The notes under the pieces were generated by a model, which had not been told where the DNA came from, did no database searches, and saw only the letters and a list, made by a program, of their open reading frames with translations. Positions 1 through 9,508 of a stretch of DNA of 35,323 bases are shown piece after piece. The position numbers and the translations under genes are program-made. Numbering within the stretch: the first letter of the stretch is position 1; the number at the start of each line of letters is the position of its first letter. The stretch comes from JBGRQB01 sp041725875 (GTDB lineage Bacteria; Bacteroidota; Ignavibacteria; Ignavibacteriales; Melioribacteraceae), in contig JBGRQB010000021.1 of NCBI GenBank assembly GCA_041725875.1, positions 1-35,323 on the forward strand, in the 5' to 3' direction.

Positions 1-1
1 A

Positions 2-2380
2 ACTTCTAATGCCGGTGGTGCAATAAAAGATCTGGCATTTAACCAGCTGGAAAGTGTTCAGACAATAAAGAAAAAACAGATTCAGGAGTATTTTGAGTCG
101 CGCAGAAACGACTTGGAAGTTTATGCTTATAATACGGCTGTTGTTCAGGCTTCGTCACGATTTGTAAATTCGTTTAACAAAGGCGGAATGTCGGGACAGG
201 AATGGCAGAAATGGAAAAATCTGTATGGACCCAAGTTACAACAATATTTGGACTCTTATGGATATTATGATCTTTTTATCATTTCTCCCAAGGGTGATAT
301 TGTTTACACAGTTGGGGGTGAATCTGATTTAGGTCAAAATCTTGTCTCAGGTTCTTTAGCAAGTTCCGGTCTGGCAAAAGTTTTCAGAGAAGGACAAAAA
401 GGTTTTACAATGGCTGATTACGGCTGGTATGAACCTTCTCAGGATGTTGCAAGTTTTATCGGGTGTCCTATTCAAGATGCAAATTTCGGATATGTGGGAG
501 TTCTTGTTTTTCAAGTTTCACTTAATCAGGTGAACAAAGTTATGCAGGAAAGAACCGGAATGGGAGAGAGTGGTGAGACTTACCTTGTTGGGCAAGATTA
601 CAAAATGAGATCTGATTCTTATCTAGATGCAAAGGATCGTACCGTTAAAAAATCTTTTATGGGAACAATTGAAAGAAATGGTGTGAAAACAACAGCTTCG
701 GAAGAAGCCTTGCATGGTAAAAGCGGAAGACAAATTATTACAGATTACAACGGAAACAATGTGCTTTCTGTTTATGATCCTCTTGAACTGCCGGGCGGAA
801 TAAGATGGGCTATAATTGCAGAAATTGATGAATCTGAAGCGTTTGAAGCATCGTATGGAATCAGAAATTTTTCAATCATAATTGGTATACTGATGAGTAT
901 TGGTGCAGCTGTTGTTGGGTTTTATCTTTCAAGAAGTATTGCAAATCCGGTTATTGCTGCTAAAGAGATGATGAACAAAATGGCAAAAGGAAATCTTGGC
1001 GACCGATTGGAAATAACCTCTGCCGATGAAGTTGGTGAAATGTCAGGCTCGATGAACGAGTTTGCAAACGGACTCCAAAATGTTGTAGGCAATATGAATA
1101 AAATTGCAGAAGGTGATGTAAATGTAAATATAAAACTTGAAAGTGAAGAAGATGAAATCTCTCCGGCATTTATCAAAATGGTAGATACCTTAAAAGAACT
1201 TCTTGCAGAAACAGACAACCTAATTGCTTCCGCTGTAAATGGTAATCTGTCAACAAGAGGTAATTCGCAGAAATTTGAGGGGGGATATCGCCAGATAATT
1301 GAAGGAATAAATGGTACGCTTGATGCAGTTCTGGAACCGGTAAAAGAAGCTTCGGAAGTTCTGGCTGTTTATGCTACCGGAGATCTTACACATCGTGTAA
1401 AAGGAAATTACAAAGGCGATCACGAAGCAATAAAGAAAAGTGTTAATGAAGTAGGTACTTCTATTGGCCGACTTATCCAAAGTGTTACAGAGGCTGTAGA
1501 AGCTACTACAAGTGCAAGCACCGAGATTTCTGCCAGTACGGAACAAATGGCGGCGGGTGCGCAGGAACAAAGCTCTCAAACGCAGGAAGTTGCAACTGCA
1601 GTTGAGCAGATGACCAGAACAATTTTAGAAACAGCACAAAGTGCCAATCAGGCAGCTGATGCTTCCAAATTATCAAAAGACGAATCAGCAGTCGGAAGTG
1701 AAAAAATTGAAGTCACAAAAGAAGGTATGAACCTGATAGTAGGGGCCACTACAAAAACAGGAACTATCATTAAAGAGCTGACAAACAAAACAGAGCAAAT
1801 TGGCGAAATAACTCAGGTAATTGATGACATTGCCGATCAGACAAACCTTCTGGCGCTCAATGCTGCCATTGAAGCTGCCAGAGCAGGGGAACAGGGGAGA
1901 GGATTTGCCGTTGTTGCCGATGAAGTTAGAAAGCTGGCTGAAAGAACCACAAATGCGACTAAAGAAATTGCTCAGACTGTACAGGCGATTCAGAATGATG
2001 TAAATGAAGCTGATTCTTCAATGCAGGATGCGGAAGAAGCTGTTAACACAGGAATGAAACTTACAGAAGAAGTATCTGAAACATTTGTAGCTATATTAAA
2101 AAATGCTGAAAATGTTATGCAGGAGATTAATCAGGTTGCTTCGGCAAGTGAAGAGCAGTCAAGCACAGCTGAAAGACTTGCGCAAAATATTGAAGCAATA
2201 AACAATGTAACAAATGAATCGGCTGCCGGAATTCAGCAGACAGCTGTTACGGCCGAAGATCTGAACAGACTGACATTGGATCTGTCTGAAATGCTGAGAC
2301 AATTTACAATTGAGTATAACAGTAATTCAAACAACAAAAATTTATTGGTTGATTCCCGTGAACCAATGTTGTTGAACTGA
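2..2380 (+). CDS. Methyl-accepting chemotaxis protein, 5' truncated by window edge
   Basis: Membrane chemoreceptor that passes ligand signals to CheA/CheW. The frame is open from base 2 with no stop, so the true start and first membrane helix lie left of the window; the TTG at 113 is only an internal codon. About 792 residues are visible. In order: a periplasmic sensor of dCache type (to about nt 865), one membrane helix (about 867-933), a HAMP domain, further HAMP-like modules (two GDV/GDL-type repeats between about 1085 and 1470), then the long coiled-coil signalling hairpin. The hairpin tip is unmistakable (ADQTNLLALNAAIEAARAGE, then GRGFAVVADEVRKLAERT, about nt 1830-1945). No CheR-tethering NWETF-like C-terminal pentapeptide is seen. 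cheW follows, supporting a chemotaxis role. The ligand cannot be told from sequence. Confidence 0.95.
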   Translation, partial: TSNAGGAIKDLAFNQLESVQTIKKKQIQEYFESRRNDLEVYAYNTAVVQASSRFVNSFNKGGMSGQEWQKWKNLYGPKLQQYLDSYGYYDLFIISPKGDIVYTVGGESDLGQNLVSGSLASSGLAKVFREGQKGFTMADYGWYEPSQDVASFIGCPIQDANFGYVGVLVFQVSLNQVNKVMQERTGMGESGETYLVGQDYKMRSDSYLDAKDRTVKKSFMGTIERNGVKTTASEEALHGKSGRQIITDYNGNNVLSVYDPLELPGGIRWAIIAEIDESEAFEASYGIRNFSIIIGILMSIGAAVVGFYLSRSIANPVIAAKEMMNKMAKGNLGDRLEITSADEVGEMSGSMNEFANGLQNVVGNMNKIAEGDVNVNIKLESEEDEISPAFIKMVDTLKELLAETDNLIASAVNGNLSTRGNSQKFEGGYRQIIEGINGTLDAVLEPVKEASEVLAVYATGDLTHRVKGNYKGDHEAIKKSVNEVGTSIGRLIQSVTEAVEATTSASTEISASTEQMAAGAQEQSSQTQEVATAVEQMTRTILETAQSANQAADASKLSKDESAVGSEKIEVTKEGMNLIVGATTKTGTIIKELTNKTEQIGEITQVIDDIADQTNLLALNAAIEAARAGEQGRGFAVVADEVRKLAERTTNATKEIAQTVQAIQNDVNEADSSMQDAEEAVNTGMKLTEEVSETFVAILKNAENVMQEINQVASASEEQSSTAERLAQNIEAINNVTNESAAGIQQTAVTAEDLNRLTLDLSEMLRQFTIEYNSNSNNKNLLVDSREPMLLN

Positions 2381-2381
2381 T

Positions 2382-2410
2382 AAAATGTCCTGCACAGCAG
2401 GGCATTTTCT
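2382..2410 (+). terminator. Rho-independent terminator after the chemoreceptor gene
   Basis: A 12-bp stem with one G-U pair (2382-2393 with 2397-2408) and an ACA triloop starts directly after the stop codon and ends in TTTT. It separates the receptor gene from cheW, although read-through is possible. Confidence 0.75.
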
Positions 2411-2447
2411 AAAAATATGGCAGCGGTAAAATTTTAACGAGGTAAAT

Positions 2448-2927
2448 ATGAACACAGAATTTGTAACCAAAGCGAATAATGAACTTATTCAGTTGGTAAG
2501 TTTCAAAGTAGGCACTGAAGAGTTTGGAGTTAATATCCTGCGCGTTCAGGAAATTAACAGAATGATGGATATTACAAGAGTCCCCGACACCCCCGATTTT
2601 ATAGAAGGAATAATAAATCTGCGAGGAAGAATTATCCCTGTAGTTGATTTGAGAACAAAACTAAATCTGGAAAAAAAGGAGAGAGACCAGGCAACCAGAA
2701 TTATTGTTGTTGAAGTAACTGATACAATTATGGGATTTATTGTAGATGAAGTGAGTGAAGTTTTGAGAATCCCGACAGATATAATTGAAGCCCCGCCCGA
2801 AATTGTAGCCGGCATAGATTCGGAGTATATCACCGCAGTTGGTAAACTTGAAAACAGATTATTAATCCTGCTCGATCTTGAAAAAGTTTTAACCGATGTT
2901 GGTGTACTGATGCTTGAAAAGGCTTGA
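2448..2927 (+). CDS. cheW: Chemotaxis adaptor protein CheW
   Basis: The 159-residue protein is a single CheW domain of usual length and couples chemoreceptors to the CheA kinase in the cytoplasm. Typical features are the N-terminal strand LVSFKVGTEEFGVNI, the segment FIEGIINLRGRIIPVVDLR, and the later GFIVDEVSEVLRI. The ATG is preceded by GAGG with suitable spacing. It lies 67 nt after the receptor gene on the same strand. No cheA, cheY, cheR or cheB gene is in the window, so the rest of the pathway is elsewhere. Confidence 0.96.
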   Translation: MNTEFVTKANNELIQLVSFKVGTEEFGVNILRVQEINRMMDITRVPDTPDFIEGIINLRGRIIPVVDLRTKLNLEKKERDQATRIIVVEVTDTIMGFIVDEVSEVLRIPTDIIEAPPEIVAGIDSEYITAVGKLENRLLILLDLEKVLTDVGVLMLEKA

Positions 2928-2945
2928 TTTAAGCTGGTTGTTAAT

Positions 2946-2993
2946 TATCCCGGATAAAATGCAGGCAAAACTTGTCCGGGATATTTTATTTTT
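2946..2993 (+). terminator. Rho-independent terminator after cheW
   Basis: Twelve-pair stem with one G-U (2946-2957 with 2972-2983; core ATCCCGGA/TCCGGGAT), a 14-nt loop, and a T-rich tail TTTTATTTTT at 2984-2993. It closes the chemotaxis pair. Confidence 0.85.
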
Positions 2994-3131
2994 CGCAATT
3001 TTAACCTGTTTCAAAAATTTCTTTCCAACTTCTTTAATTACAACAACTTAAAAAAAATCCGTATATTTTATATCTGAATATTAAATACATTTTATAATTA
3101 TTAATAAGTAGTTTAATCAACCGGATGATAT

Positions 3132-5339
3132 ATGGAAAATCCTGAAAATAAATTTAGCTGGAAAAACAGTTTGCGCATAAAATTGACTATTATCCTCGGG
3201 ATGATAAGTCTGATTGTACTTATGTTTCCAAAAGGTGAATCTCTCGAGTTCGAAGTTACGGTCGGTTCAATCTGGCTTCAGGAAGATTTAATCGCTTCTT
3301 ATGCATTCCCTCTGTTGAAAAACAAAGAAGTATACGAAGCAGAGAAAAAGTATGCTGCAGAAAAAGTTTTTCCAATTTACACTGAATATGAGGATGCTCC
3401 TCAACAGACAGTTGATTCGTTGAAAAAGTATAACAAAAAATTACTTGCAACCATAAATTACGATCTTGAACAAAAAGTTACCGATGCTTATGCTTCAACA
3501 ATTCTGGATGAAGCAACTTACAGTACATTTAAGAATTTAAAGAGACTCGAGAGTATTCTTTCTTTCAGGTATAATAAATCTTTAGATGATTGTTTTAAGT
3601 TTTCAGAAAAGCTTATACGTGATATTTACAGAGTCGGATTAATTGATCAGGATTTTGACAAGGTTGTAAAAGACAGTATTGCTTTGAGATCCGGGAAGTA
3701 TCAGTCTCTCTATCCGATAAGAAGATACTTTTCAGAATTTTCTGCAATGAGTTATGTTAAAAATCATTTAACAAGTGATTTTAGCAATGATCAGGAAGTT
3801 AATAACGCTGTTGCAGAATATGTAAAAAGATTTTTAGTTCCGAACATTCGGTTTAATAAAGCACAAACAGATGTTGCAAAAAAAGAAGCTGAAGATAAAA
3901 TTTCTCGCAACATCGGAATTGTAAATGAAAATGAAAGAATTGTTGCAAAGCACGACAGAATCACCGAAGAGATAAAACTTAAGATCGATTCTTACCGGGC
4001 ATTAAAAGGAGAAGAAACAGGTTTCTGGGGAGCATTTTTGCAAAATCTCGGAAAGTTTCTTCACGTACTGATTGTACTTACAATCTTTTCTCTTTACATA
4101 TTTTTGTTCAGAAAAAAAGTTTATCACAACAATCTTACAATATTGCTGATGGTAAGTGTTTTTCTTCTGGTCTGCTTTATGGCATTTCTTGTTCAACAGC
4201 TTGATGTAAGAGTTCCGGTTGAATTCCTTGTCCTTGTTCCTGTTGCATCAATGATAATGACAATTATGTTTGATTCTCGTATCGGGTTCTACAGCACAGT
4301 TGTAATTGCTCTTTTAACCGGTGCTTTACGTGGAAACGATTATATTTTTGTAACAATGAATATTTTCACAGGCGCGCTTGCAGCGTATACTGTGCGTGAT
4401 ATAAAAAACAGGACTCAAATTTTCCGTTCCTTTGTTTTTATACTTCTCGGTTATTTAGTGAGTATTTTTGCTTTTGGTCTGGAACGGTTTGACACAATTG
4501 AAAATATGCTGGTTACATCTGCATTTGCTTCTGTTAATGCAATTTTGAGTCCGGCATTAACATTTGGATTAATCATCTTTTTTGAAAGATTATTTGGTAT
4601 TAATACAGAACTTACATTTCTGGAACTATCCGATTTTAATCATCCGCTGCTGAAAGAGCTGGCGAAAAATGCTCCCGGGACTTTCAATCACTCTATGACA
4701 ATTGGAGCAATGGTTGAGAATGCTTCCGAATTAATAAATGCCAATCCGCTTCTTGCAAGAGTCGGGGCATATTATCACGATATCGGAAAATCTGTTGATC
4801 CAAATACATTTGTAGAAAATCAGATGACTAATGAAAATATTCATGAAAATCTTGATCCAGACAGAAGTGTTGAGTTGATAATAAGTCACGTACTAAATGG
4901 AAATACGCTTGCAAAAGAACATAAACTTCCGCAGGAAATAGCAGATTTTATTCCTATGCATCACGGAACACTTGCTGTAACATATTTTTACGAGCAGGCC
5001 AAGCAGCGACTCGGAGAAGATAAAGTTAATATTGACGATTTCAGATATCCCGGGCCGAAACCAAATACCAAAGAAACTGCTTTGGTAATGCTGGCAGATG
5101 CCTGTGAATCTGCTGTAAGATCTATGCCTGATCCTGATCCGCAGAAAATTGAAAATATTATTAACCATATTTTCAAAATAAGAATTGATGATGGTCAGCT
5201 GGACGATTCACCATTGACGTTTAATGATATCAGAAAAATAAAAGATGCTTATCTGAATATTTTAATTGCGCAAAATCATAAAAGAATCAGGTACCCGAAT
5301 CAGGAACAGATTGAAAACAGCGGTGAAGAAGAGAAATAA
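3132..5339 (+). CDS. 7TM-HD (PgpH/YqfF-type) membrane phosphohydrolase
   Basis: Polytopic membrane protein with a cytoplasmic HD phosphohydrolase domain; characterised relatives (Listeria PgpH) hydrolyse c-di-AMP. The 735 residues contain an N-terminal membrane anchor (about 15-35), a large extracytoplasmic domain (about 40-300), seven predicted membrane helices (about 305-500) and a C-terminal HD domain. Metal ligands are visible: NHSM, YYHDIGK (H549-D550) and MHHGT. The ATG follows only a weak ribosome site. The stop overlaps the xerD start by one base (TAATG), so they are probably translated together. No diadenylate cyclase is present in the window, so the c-di-AMP substrate is inferred from the family. 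Confidence 0.9.
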   Translation: MENPENKFSWKNSLRIKLTIILGMISLIVLMFPKGESLEFEVTVGSIWLQEDLIASYAFPLLKNKEVYEAEKKYAAEKVFPIYTEYEDAPQQTVDSLKKYNKKLLATINYDLEQKVTDAYASTILDEATYSTFKNLKRLESILSFRYNKSLDDCFKFSEKLIRDIYRVGLIDQDFDKVVKDSIALRSGKYQSLYPIRRYFSEFSAMSYVKNHLTSDFSNDQEVNNAVAEYVKRFLVPNIRFNKAQTDVAKKEAEDKISRNIGIVNENERIVAKHDRITEEIKLKIDSYRALKGEETGFWGAFLQNLGKFLHVLIVLTIFSLYIFLFRKKVYHNNLTILLMVSVFLLVCFMAFLVQQLDVRVPVEFLVLVPVASMIMTIMFDSRIGFYSTVVIALLTGALRGNDYIFVTMNIFTGALAAYTVRDIKNRTQIFRSFVFILLGYLVSIFAFGLERFDTIENMLVTSAFASVNAILSPALTFGLIIFFERLFGINTELTFLELSDFNHPLLKELAKNAPGTFNHSMTIGAMVENASELINANPLLARVGAYYHDIGKSVDPNTFVENQMTNENIHENLDPDRSVELIISHVLNGNTLAKEHKLPQEIADFIPMHHGTLAVTYFYEQAKQRLGEDKVNIDDFRYPGPKPNTKETALVMLADACESAVRSMPDPDPQKIENIINHIFKIRIDDGQLDDSPLTFNDIRKIKDAYLNILIAQNHKRIRYPNQEQIENSGEEEK

Positions 5340-6229
5340 TGGAAATTCTGTTAAAAGAATATCTCTCTATTTTAAAGCTGGAGAAAAATCTTTCAGATAA
5401 CAGTATTGCTTCATACAGAAATGATCTGGAAAAGTTTATCAGATTTTGTGAAATAAAAAAAATTACAGATGCCGAAGAAGTAACCAGTTCAATGATAATT
5501 GATTTTTTTGTTGAACAATTAAAATATGAAATAACAACAAGTACAACTGCCCGGTATCTTTCTTCAATTAAAGGATTTTTTAAGTTTTTATTTCATTCCA
5601 ATTACATCACAAAAAATCCGACTGAAAAAGTTGAATCAACAAAGATCCACAGAAAACTTCCTGTTGTGTTAAGTTTTGACGAGGTAGAGGAGATATTAAA
5701 CTCTGTTGATACCGAAGCTAAAGGAGGTTTAAGAAACAGAGCAATTCTTGAAATGCTTTATTCTTCCGGACTGCGTGTTTCTGAACTTATAAACCTTAAA
5801 CTAAATGATCTCTATTTTCAAGATGATGTTATAAGAGTTATCGGGAAAGGAGACAAACAAAGAATTGTTCCTGTAGGAAGCAGCGCTGTCAGCTGGGTTA
5901 ATAAATATTTGCTGAATATTCGTCCTTTTCTTGAAAAAAAAGAGAAAAGTGATAATGTGGTTTTTCTGAATAACAGAGGAACGAAATTTTCCAGAATGGG
6001 AATGTGGAAAATAGTTTCAAAATATGTTGAAGCTGCAGAAATAAAAAAAGATGTTCATCCGCATACTTTCAGACACTCCTTTGCAACTCACTTGCTGGAA
6101 GGGGGAGCTGATTTAAGAGCTGTACAGGAAATGCTCGGTCATGCAGATATTTCCACAACACAAATTTATACGCATATCGACAGAGATTACATTAAACAAG
6201 TCCATAAAGATTGTCATCCGCGAGGTTAA
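5339..6229 (+). CDS. xerD: Tyrosine recombinase XerD
   Basis: Site-specific recombinase that resolves chromosome dimers at dif with a XerC partner and FtsK. The 296-residue protein has an N-terminal SAM-like core-binding domain (about 1-85) and a C-terminal catalytic domain. The full catalytic set is present: R146 (SGLRVSEL), K170 (GKGDKQR), H242 and R245 (HTFRH), H268 (LGHAD) and nucleophile Y277 (IYTH). From memory, these spacings equal those of E. coli XerD minus two, and differ from XerC after the lysine. The C-terminus HPRG is also XerD-like. It overlaps the upstream gene by one base. No integron or phage context is seen, so a housekeeping role is most likely. Confidence 0.93.
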   Translation: MEILLKEYLSILKLEKNLSDNSIASYRNDLEKFIRFCEIKKITDAEEVTSSMIIDFFVEQLKYEITTSTTARYLSSIKGFFKFLFHSNYITKNPTEKVESTKIHRKLPVVLSFDEVEEILNSVDTEAKGGLRNRAILEMLYSSGLRVSELINLKLNDLYFQDDVIRVIGKGDKQRIVPVGSSAVSWVNKYLLNIRPFLEKKEKSDNVVFLNNRGTKFSRMGMWKIVSKYVEAAEIKKDVHPHTFRHSFATHLLEGGADLRAVQEMLGHADISTTQIYTHIDRDYIKQVHKDCHPRG

Positions 6230-6230
6230 A

Positions 6231-6887
6231 TTGCCTGATATACAAGTAAACGAAAGATTAATTAGATTTCTGATTTTTTTGCCTTTGTTTTTTTTATCAC
6301 TGGCAATACACGAATTTGCACATGCCTGGTCAGCTTACAAGTTTGGCGACAACACTGCAAAAAATGAAGGAAGATTAACTCTTAATCCTTTAAAGCATAT
6401 AGATTTATTTGGATCAGTGCTGATGCCCATTATGGCATTTGCATCCGGCTTTGCATTAATCGGCTGGGCAAAACCGGTTCCGGTTAACCCGCGAAATTTC
6501 AGAAATCCGCATAGAGACGATATAGTTGTTTCTGCTGCCGGACCAATTTCAAACTTTGTTTTAAGTTTTATCTTTTTTGCATTTTTTATCCTTCTTCAGC
6601 TTCTTGAAGTTAATAATCCGCGAGTTTTTAATATTCTCTGGATGGGAGTTTATTTTAACGTGTTTCTCGGATTGTTTAATCTCCTGCCAATTCCTCCGCT
6701 AGATGGTTCTCATATTGTGTTTAATTTGTTTCCTAACAGACTCACAGCATCGTTTATGCGTCTTGGAATTTATGGAACCATAGTATTGATGGTCTTTATT
6801 TACAGTCCTTTGTGGGCATTGTTTATAAAATTTGTAAATTACATCCTTGGATTTTTCAACTTTCTTGAAAAAGTAATAGTAGGTTAG
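6231..6887 (+). CDS. Site-2 protease family (M50) membrane metalloprotease
   Basis: Intramembrane zinc metalloprotease of the minimal M50 type without a PDZ domain. The zinc motif HEFAH (H27, E28, H31) lies in the first membrane helix, and the distal ligand is in NLLPIPPLDG (D158). About five to six hydrophobic segments occupy the 218 residues. A frame open further upstream allows a start at 6141, but that would lie within xerD. I prefer TTG at 6231 because GAGG (6222-6225) sits 5 nt before it and the start directly follows the xerD stop. The substrate is unknown; relatives include SpoIVFB and many uncharacterised housekeeping proteases. Confidence 0.9.
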   Translation: MPDIQVNERLIRFLIFLPLFFLSLAIHEFAHAWSAYKFGDNTAKNEGRLTLNPLKHIDLFGSVLMPIMAFASGFALIGWAKPVPVNPRNFRNPHRDDIVVSAAGPISNFVLSFIFFAFFILLQLLEVNNPRVFNILWMGVYFNVFLGLFNLLPIPPLDGSHIVFNLFPNRLTASFMRLGIYGTIVLMVFIYSPLWALFIKFVNYILGFFNFLEKVIVG

Positions 6888-6889
6888 AA

Positions 6890-7651
6890 TTGAGTAATAA
6901 AATTTCAGTTGTAATAATTGCAGGCAACGAAGAACAAAATATTTATGACTGTCTGAAAAGTGTTGAATGGGCAGACGAAATTATTGTTGTTGATTCCGAA
7001 AGCACTGATGATACAGTAAAAATTGCTAAAGAATTTACTGATAAAATTTTTATAAAAAAGTGGATGGGTTTTTCCAAACAAAAAGATTATGCTGTTAATC
7101 TGGCAAGAAACAATTGGGTTTTGAGTCTGGATGCAGATGAAAGAATCACTCCAAAACTTGCCGATGAAATATTAAATTCATCACTGGAATTTGACGGTTA
7201 TCTTATTGGTCGCGAAAATTACTTTATCGGAAAAGCAATTTCAACCTGCGGCTGGGAAAATGATTATCAGCTGAGATTATTCAAGAAAAGTAATACAACA
7301 ATTACTGACAGACTTGTTCACGAAGGTTTTGTTTCTGACGGAAAAACAGCAAAACTGAAAAATAAAATGGTTCATCTGACTTACAATTCAATTGAATCTG
7401 CACTTGCAAAAATAAATCATTATTCAGATCTGAAGGCAACTGAAGATTATGAAAGAAAAACTATTGGCGGATTGGGAATTTTGCTTCATTCCGTTTCAGC
7501 TTTTCTTCGCTTTTTTATTTCCTACAAAGGTTACAAAGATGGTGTTTACGGAATGATAATTTCATTTTTTAATTCCATTACCTCAATGTTATCCTACACA
7601 AAAATTTGGGAATTAAATTTAAGAAAGCAAACTGCCGGAGAAAAAGAATGA
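6890..7651 (+). CDS. Family 2 glycosyltransferase, WaaE/KdtX-like
   Basis: Inverting GT-A glycosyltransferase, probably acting on LPS core or a similar glycan on the cytoplasmic face. The 253 residues show the family order: SVVIIAGNEEQNI, ADEIIVVDSESTDDT, the metal-binding LDADERI, then GRENYF and the CGWENDYQLRLF segment of the WaaE-like subgroup. A C-terminal hydrophobic segment suggests membrane contact. The start is TTG (AGG 6 nt upstream), two bases after the protease gene. The stop overlaps the msbA start (ATGA). Position next to msbA supports LPS assembly. It is clearly paralogous to the gene at 10457 (shared WMGFSK motif). The exact sugar is unknown. Confidence 0.88.
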   Translation: MSNKISVVIIAGNEEQNIYDCLKSVEWADEIIVVDSESTDDTVKIAKEFTDKIFIKKWMGFSKQKDYAVNLARNNWVLSLDADERITPKLADEILNSSLEFDGYLIGRENYFIGKAISTCGWENDYQLRLFKKSNTTITDRLVHEGFVSDGKTAKLKNKMVHLTYNSIESALAKINHYSDLKATEDYERKTIGGLGILLHSVSAFLRFFISYKGYKDGVYGMIISFFNSITSMLSYTKIWELNLRKQTAGEKE

Positions 7652-9504
7652 CAACATATATGAAAATATTAAGATACGTAAAACCATACTGGGTGCATCT
7701 TTCATTATCTGTAATTTCAACAATTTTGTTTGCTATTTTTAACGGCGCAACAATCTTTTTGATAATGCCTTTAATGGATACGCTTTTTCGCGGAGGCGGT
7801 GCAAAAGAAGTTTTGGAAAACACAGCTTCGGAAAGTTCAAGTTATGTCCCCGATTTTGCCACGGATCTGATTGCTGATTTAAAAGCCTCTTTTATGAATT
7901 ATATTTTTGCCGGTTCAATTGAGGAAATTCTTTTCAGGGTTTGCGGATTGATACTTGTTGCCTTTTTCTTCAAAAGTTTTTTTGGTTATATGCAGGCATT
8001 TTTTCTGGCGTATGTTGAGCAGAATTTTGTAAAAGATATAAGAGATGATGCTTATACACATCTTCATAAACTACCTATGAGTTACTTCAAAAATGAACAA
8101 ACTGGCGAGCTTATATCTCGTATAACAAATGATGTTCAGGTGGCTCACAGTGTTTCGGCAGTGTTTCTTAATCTGGTAAGAGAACCAATTTCCATTATTG
8201 TTTTTCTTGTGATGGCGCTTGTTATAAGCTGGAAACTTACACTTTTTGCATTTTTAACTGTCCCGTTTTCATTGCTGGTTATAATGACAGTCGGGAAAGC
8301 TTTAAGACGCTACAGTAAAAAACTTCAGGAAAAAATAGCTGATATTACTACAATTCTGGAAGAAACAATCAGCGGTGTTAAAATTGTAAAAGCATTTGGA
8401 ACAGAGCAGTTTGAAACAAATAAATTTTTGAAAGAAACAAAAACTTACTCAAAGATAATTTTAAAAATGGTTCGTGTAAGAAATATAGCTTCTCCGTTTT
8501 CAGAGTTTATAGGAGCCGGAATTGCGGCTGTGGCAATATTTTATGGCGGACATTTAGTTTTAGTTGAAAAATCTTTATCAGCAAGTGCGTTTTTAGGATT
8601 TTTATTTGCCATATTTTCAATGCAGCGTCCTATCAAAGAATTAACAACAGTAAACAACAGAATTCAGGAAGCCAGTGCTGCTGCCGACAGAATTTTTGAA
8701 ATAACTGAAACCGAGCCAACTATCAAGAATGTTGAAAACCCGGTTAATATTGATTCATTTAAAAATGAAATTGTTTTTGACAATGTGAAATTTCATTATG
8801 ATGATTCACCGGAACTGGTTCTTAAAGGAATAGATGTAAAAATTAAAAAAGGTGAAATTATTGCTCTTGTAGGATCAAGCGGTGCAGGAAAAACAACCTT
8901 TGTAGATTTAATTCCAAGATTTTACGATCCGACGGAAGGCTCTATTTCAATTGACGGACAAAATATTAAAGATATAAAAATAGAAGATTTACGTAAACTG
9001 ATGGGAATTGTAACTCAGGAAACAGTTCTTTTTAACGAGACAATAAAAAACAATATTGCCTATGGTTTGGATGAATGTCCGGAAGAAGAAATTTTAAGAG
9101 TTGCAAAAATAGCAAATGCAGATCAGTTTATAAAAGATATGCCGGAAGGTTACAATACAATTGTTGGTGACAGAGGAACCAAGCTTTCCGGTGGTCAGCG
9201 ACAAAGATTATCTATTGCCAGAGCTTTACTTAAAAACCCTCCAATTATGATTTTTGATGAAGCAACATCTGCGCTTGATAATGAGTCTGAAGTGCTGGTA
9301 CAGGAAGCTATTGAAAAGCTTATGGCTGACAGAACAACATTTGTTATTGCACACAGATTGAGTACAATCCAGAACGCAGATAAAATTCTTGTGCTTGATG
9401 ATGGAAAAATTGTTCAGGTTGGTAAACACGCAGAATTACTGAACGACGAAAAAGGACTTTACAAAAAACTTTACGAACTTCAATTCAGAAGTGACGAAAA
9501 ATAG
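7648..9504 (+). CDS. msbA: MsbA-like ABC exporter (lipid A/lipid flippase)
   Basis: Half-transporter with a six-helix membrane domain (about residues 1-330) fused to an ATPase domain, the arrangement used to flip lipid A-core across the inner membrane. Visible motifs are Walker A GSSGAGKTT, Q-loop VTQETVLF, signature LSGGQRQRL, Walker B IMIFDEATSALD and the switch histidine in IAHRLST. The frame is open back to 7606, but ATG 7648 is preferred: GGAG lies 7 nt upstream and the codon overlaps the glycosyltransferase stop as ATGA, giving 618 residues. The window's lpx genes support a lipid A role, though other lipid or peptide exporters share this architecture. Confidence 0.88.
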   Translation: MTTYMKILRYVKPYWVHLSLSVISTILFAIFNGATIFLIMPLMDTLFRGGGAKEVLENTASESSSYVPDFATDLIADLKASFMNYIFAGSIEEILFRVCGLILVAFFFKSFFGYMQAFFLAYVEQNFVKDIRDDAYTHLHKLPMSYFKNEQTGELISRITNDVQVAHSVSAVFLNLVREPISIIVFLVMALVISWKLTLFAFLTVPFSLLVIMTVGKALRRYSKKLQEKIADITTILEETISGVKIVKAFGTEQFETNKFLKETKTYSKIILKMVRVRNIASPFSEFIGAGIAAVAIFYGGHLVLVEKSLSASAFLGFLFAIFSMQRPIKELTTVNNRIQEASAAADRIFEITETEPTIKNVENPVNIDSFKNEIVFDNVKFHYDDSPELVLKGIDVKIKKGEIIALVGSSGAGKTTFVDLIPRFYDPTEGSISIDGQNIKDIKIEDLRKLMGIVTQETVLFNETIKNNIAYGLDECPEEEILRVAKIANADQFIKDMPEGYNTIVGDRGTKLSGGQRQRLSIARALLKNPPIMIFDEATSALDNESEVLVQEAIEKLMADRTTFVIAHRLSTIQNADKILVLDDGKIVQVGKHAELLNDEKGLYKKLYELQFRSDEK

Positions 9505-9508
9505 TTTT

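Noticed and set aside
5339..6229. Tyrosine recombinase as a sign of an integrated mobile element
   Set aside because: Residue spacing and C-terminus match housekeeping XerD, and no phage, integron or attachment repeat was seen nearby.
6141..6230. Longer N-terminus for the M50 protease
   Set aside because: It would overlap the conserved end of xerD, including the catalytic Tyr region, and adds no conserved sequence; TTG 6231 with GAGG is better.
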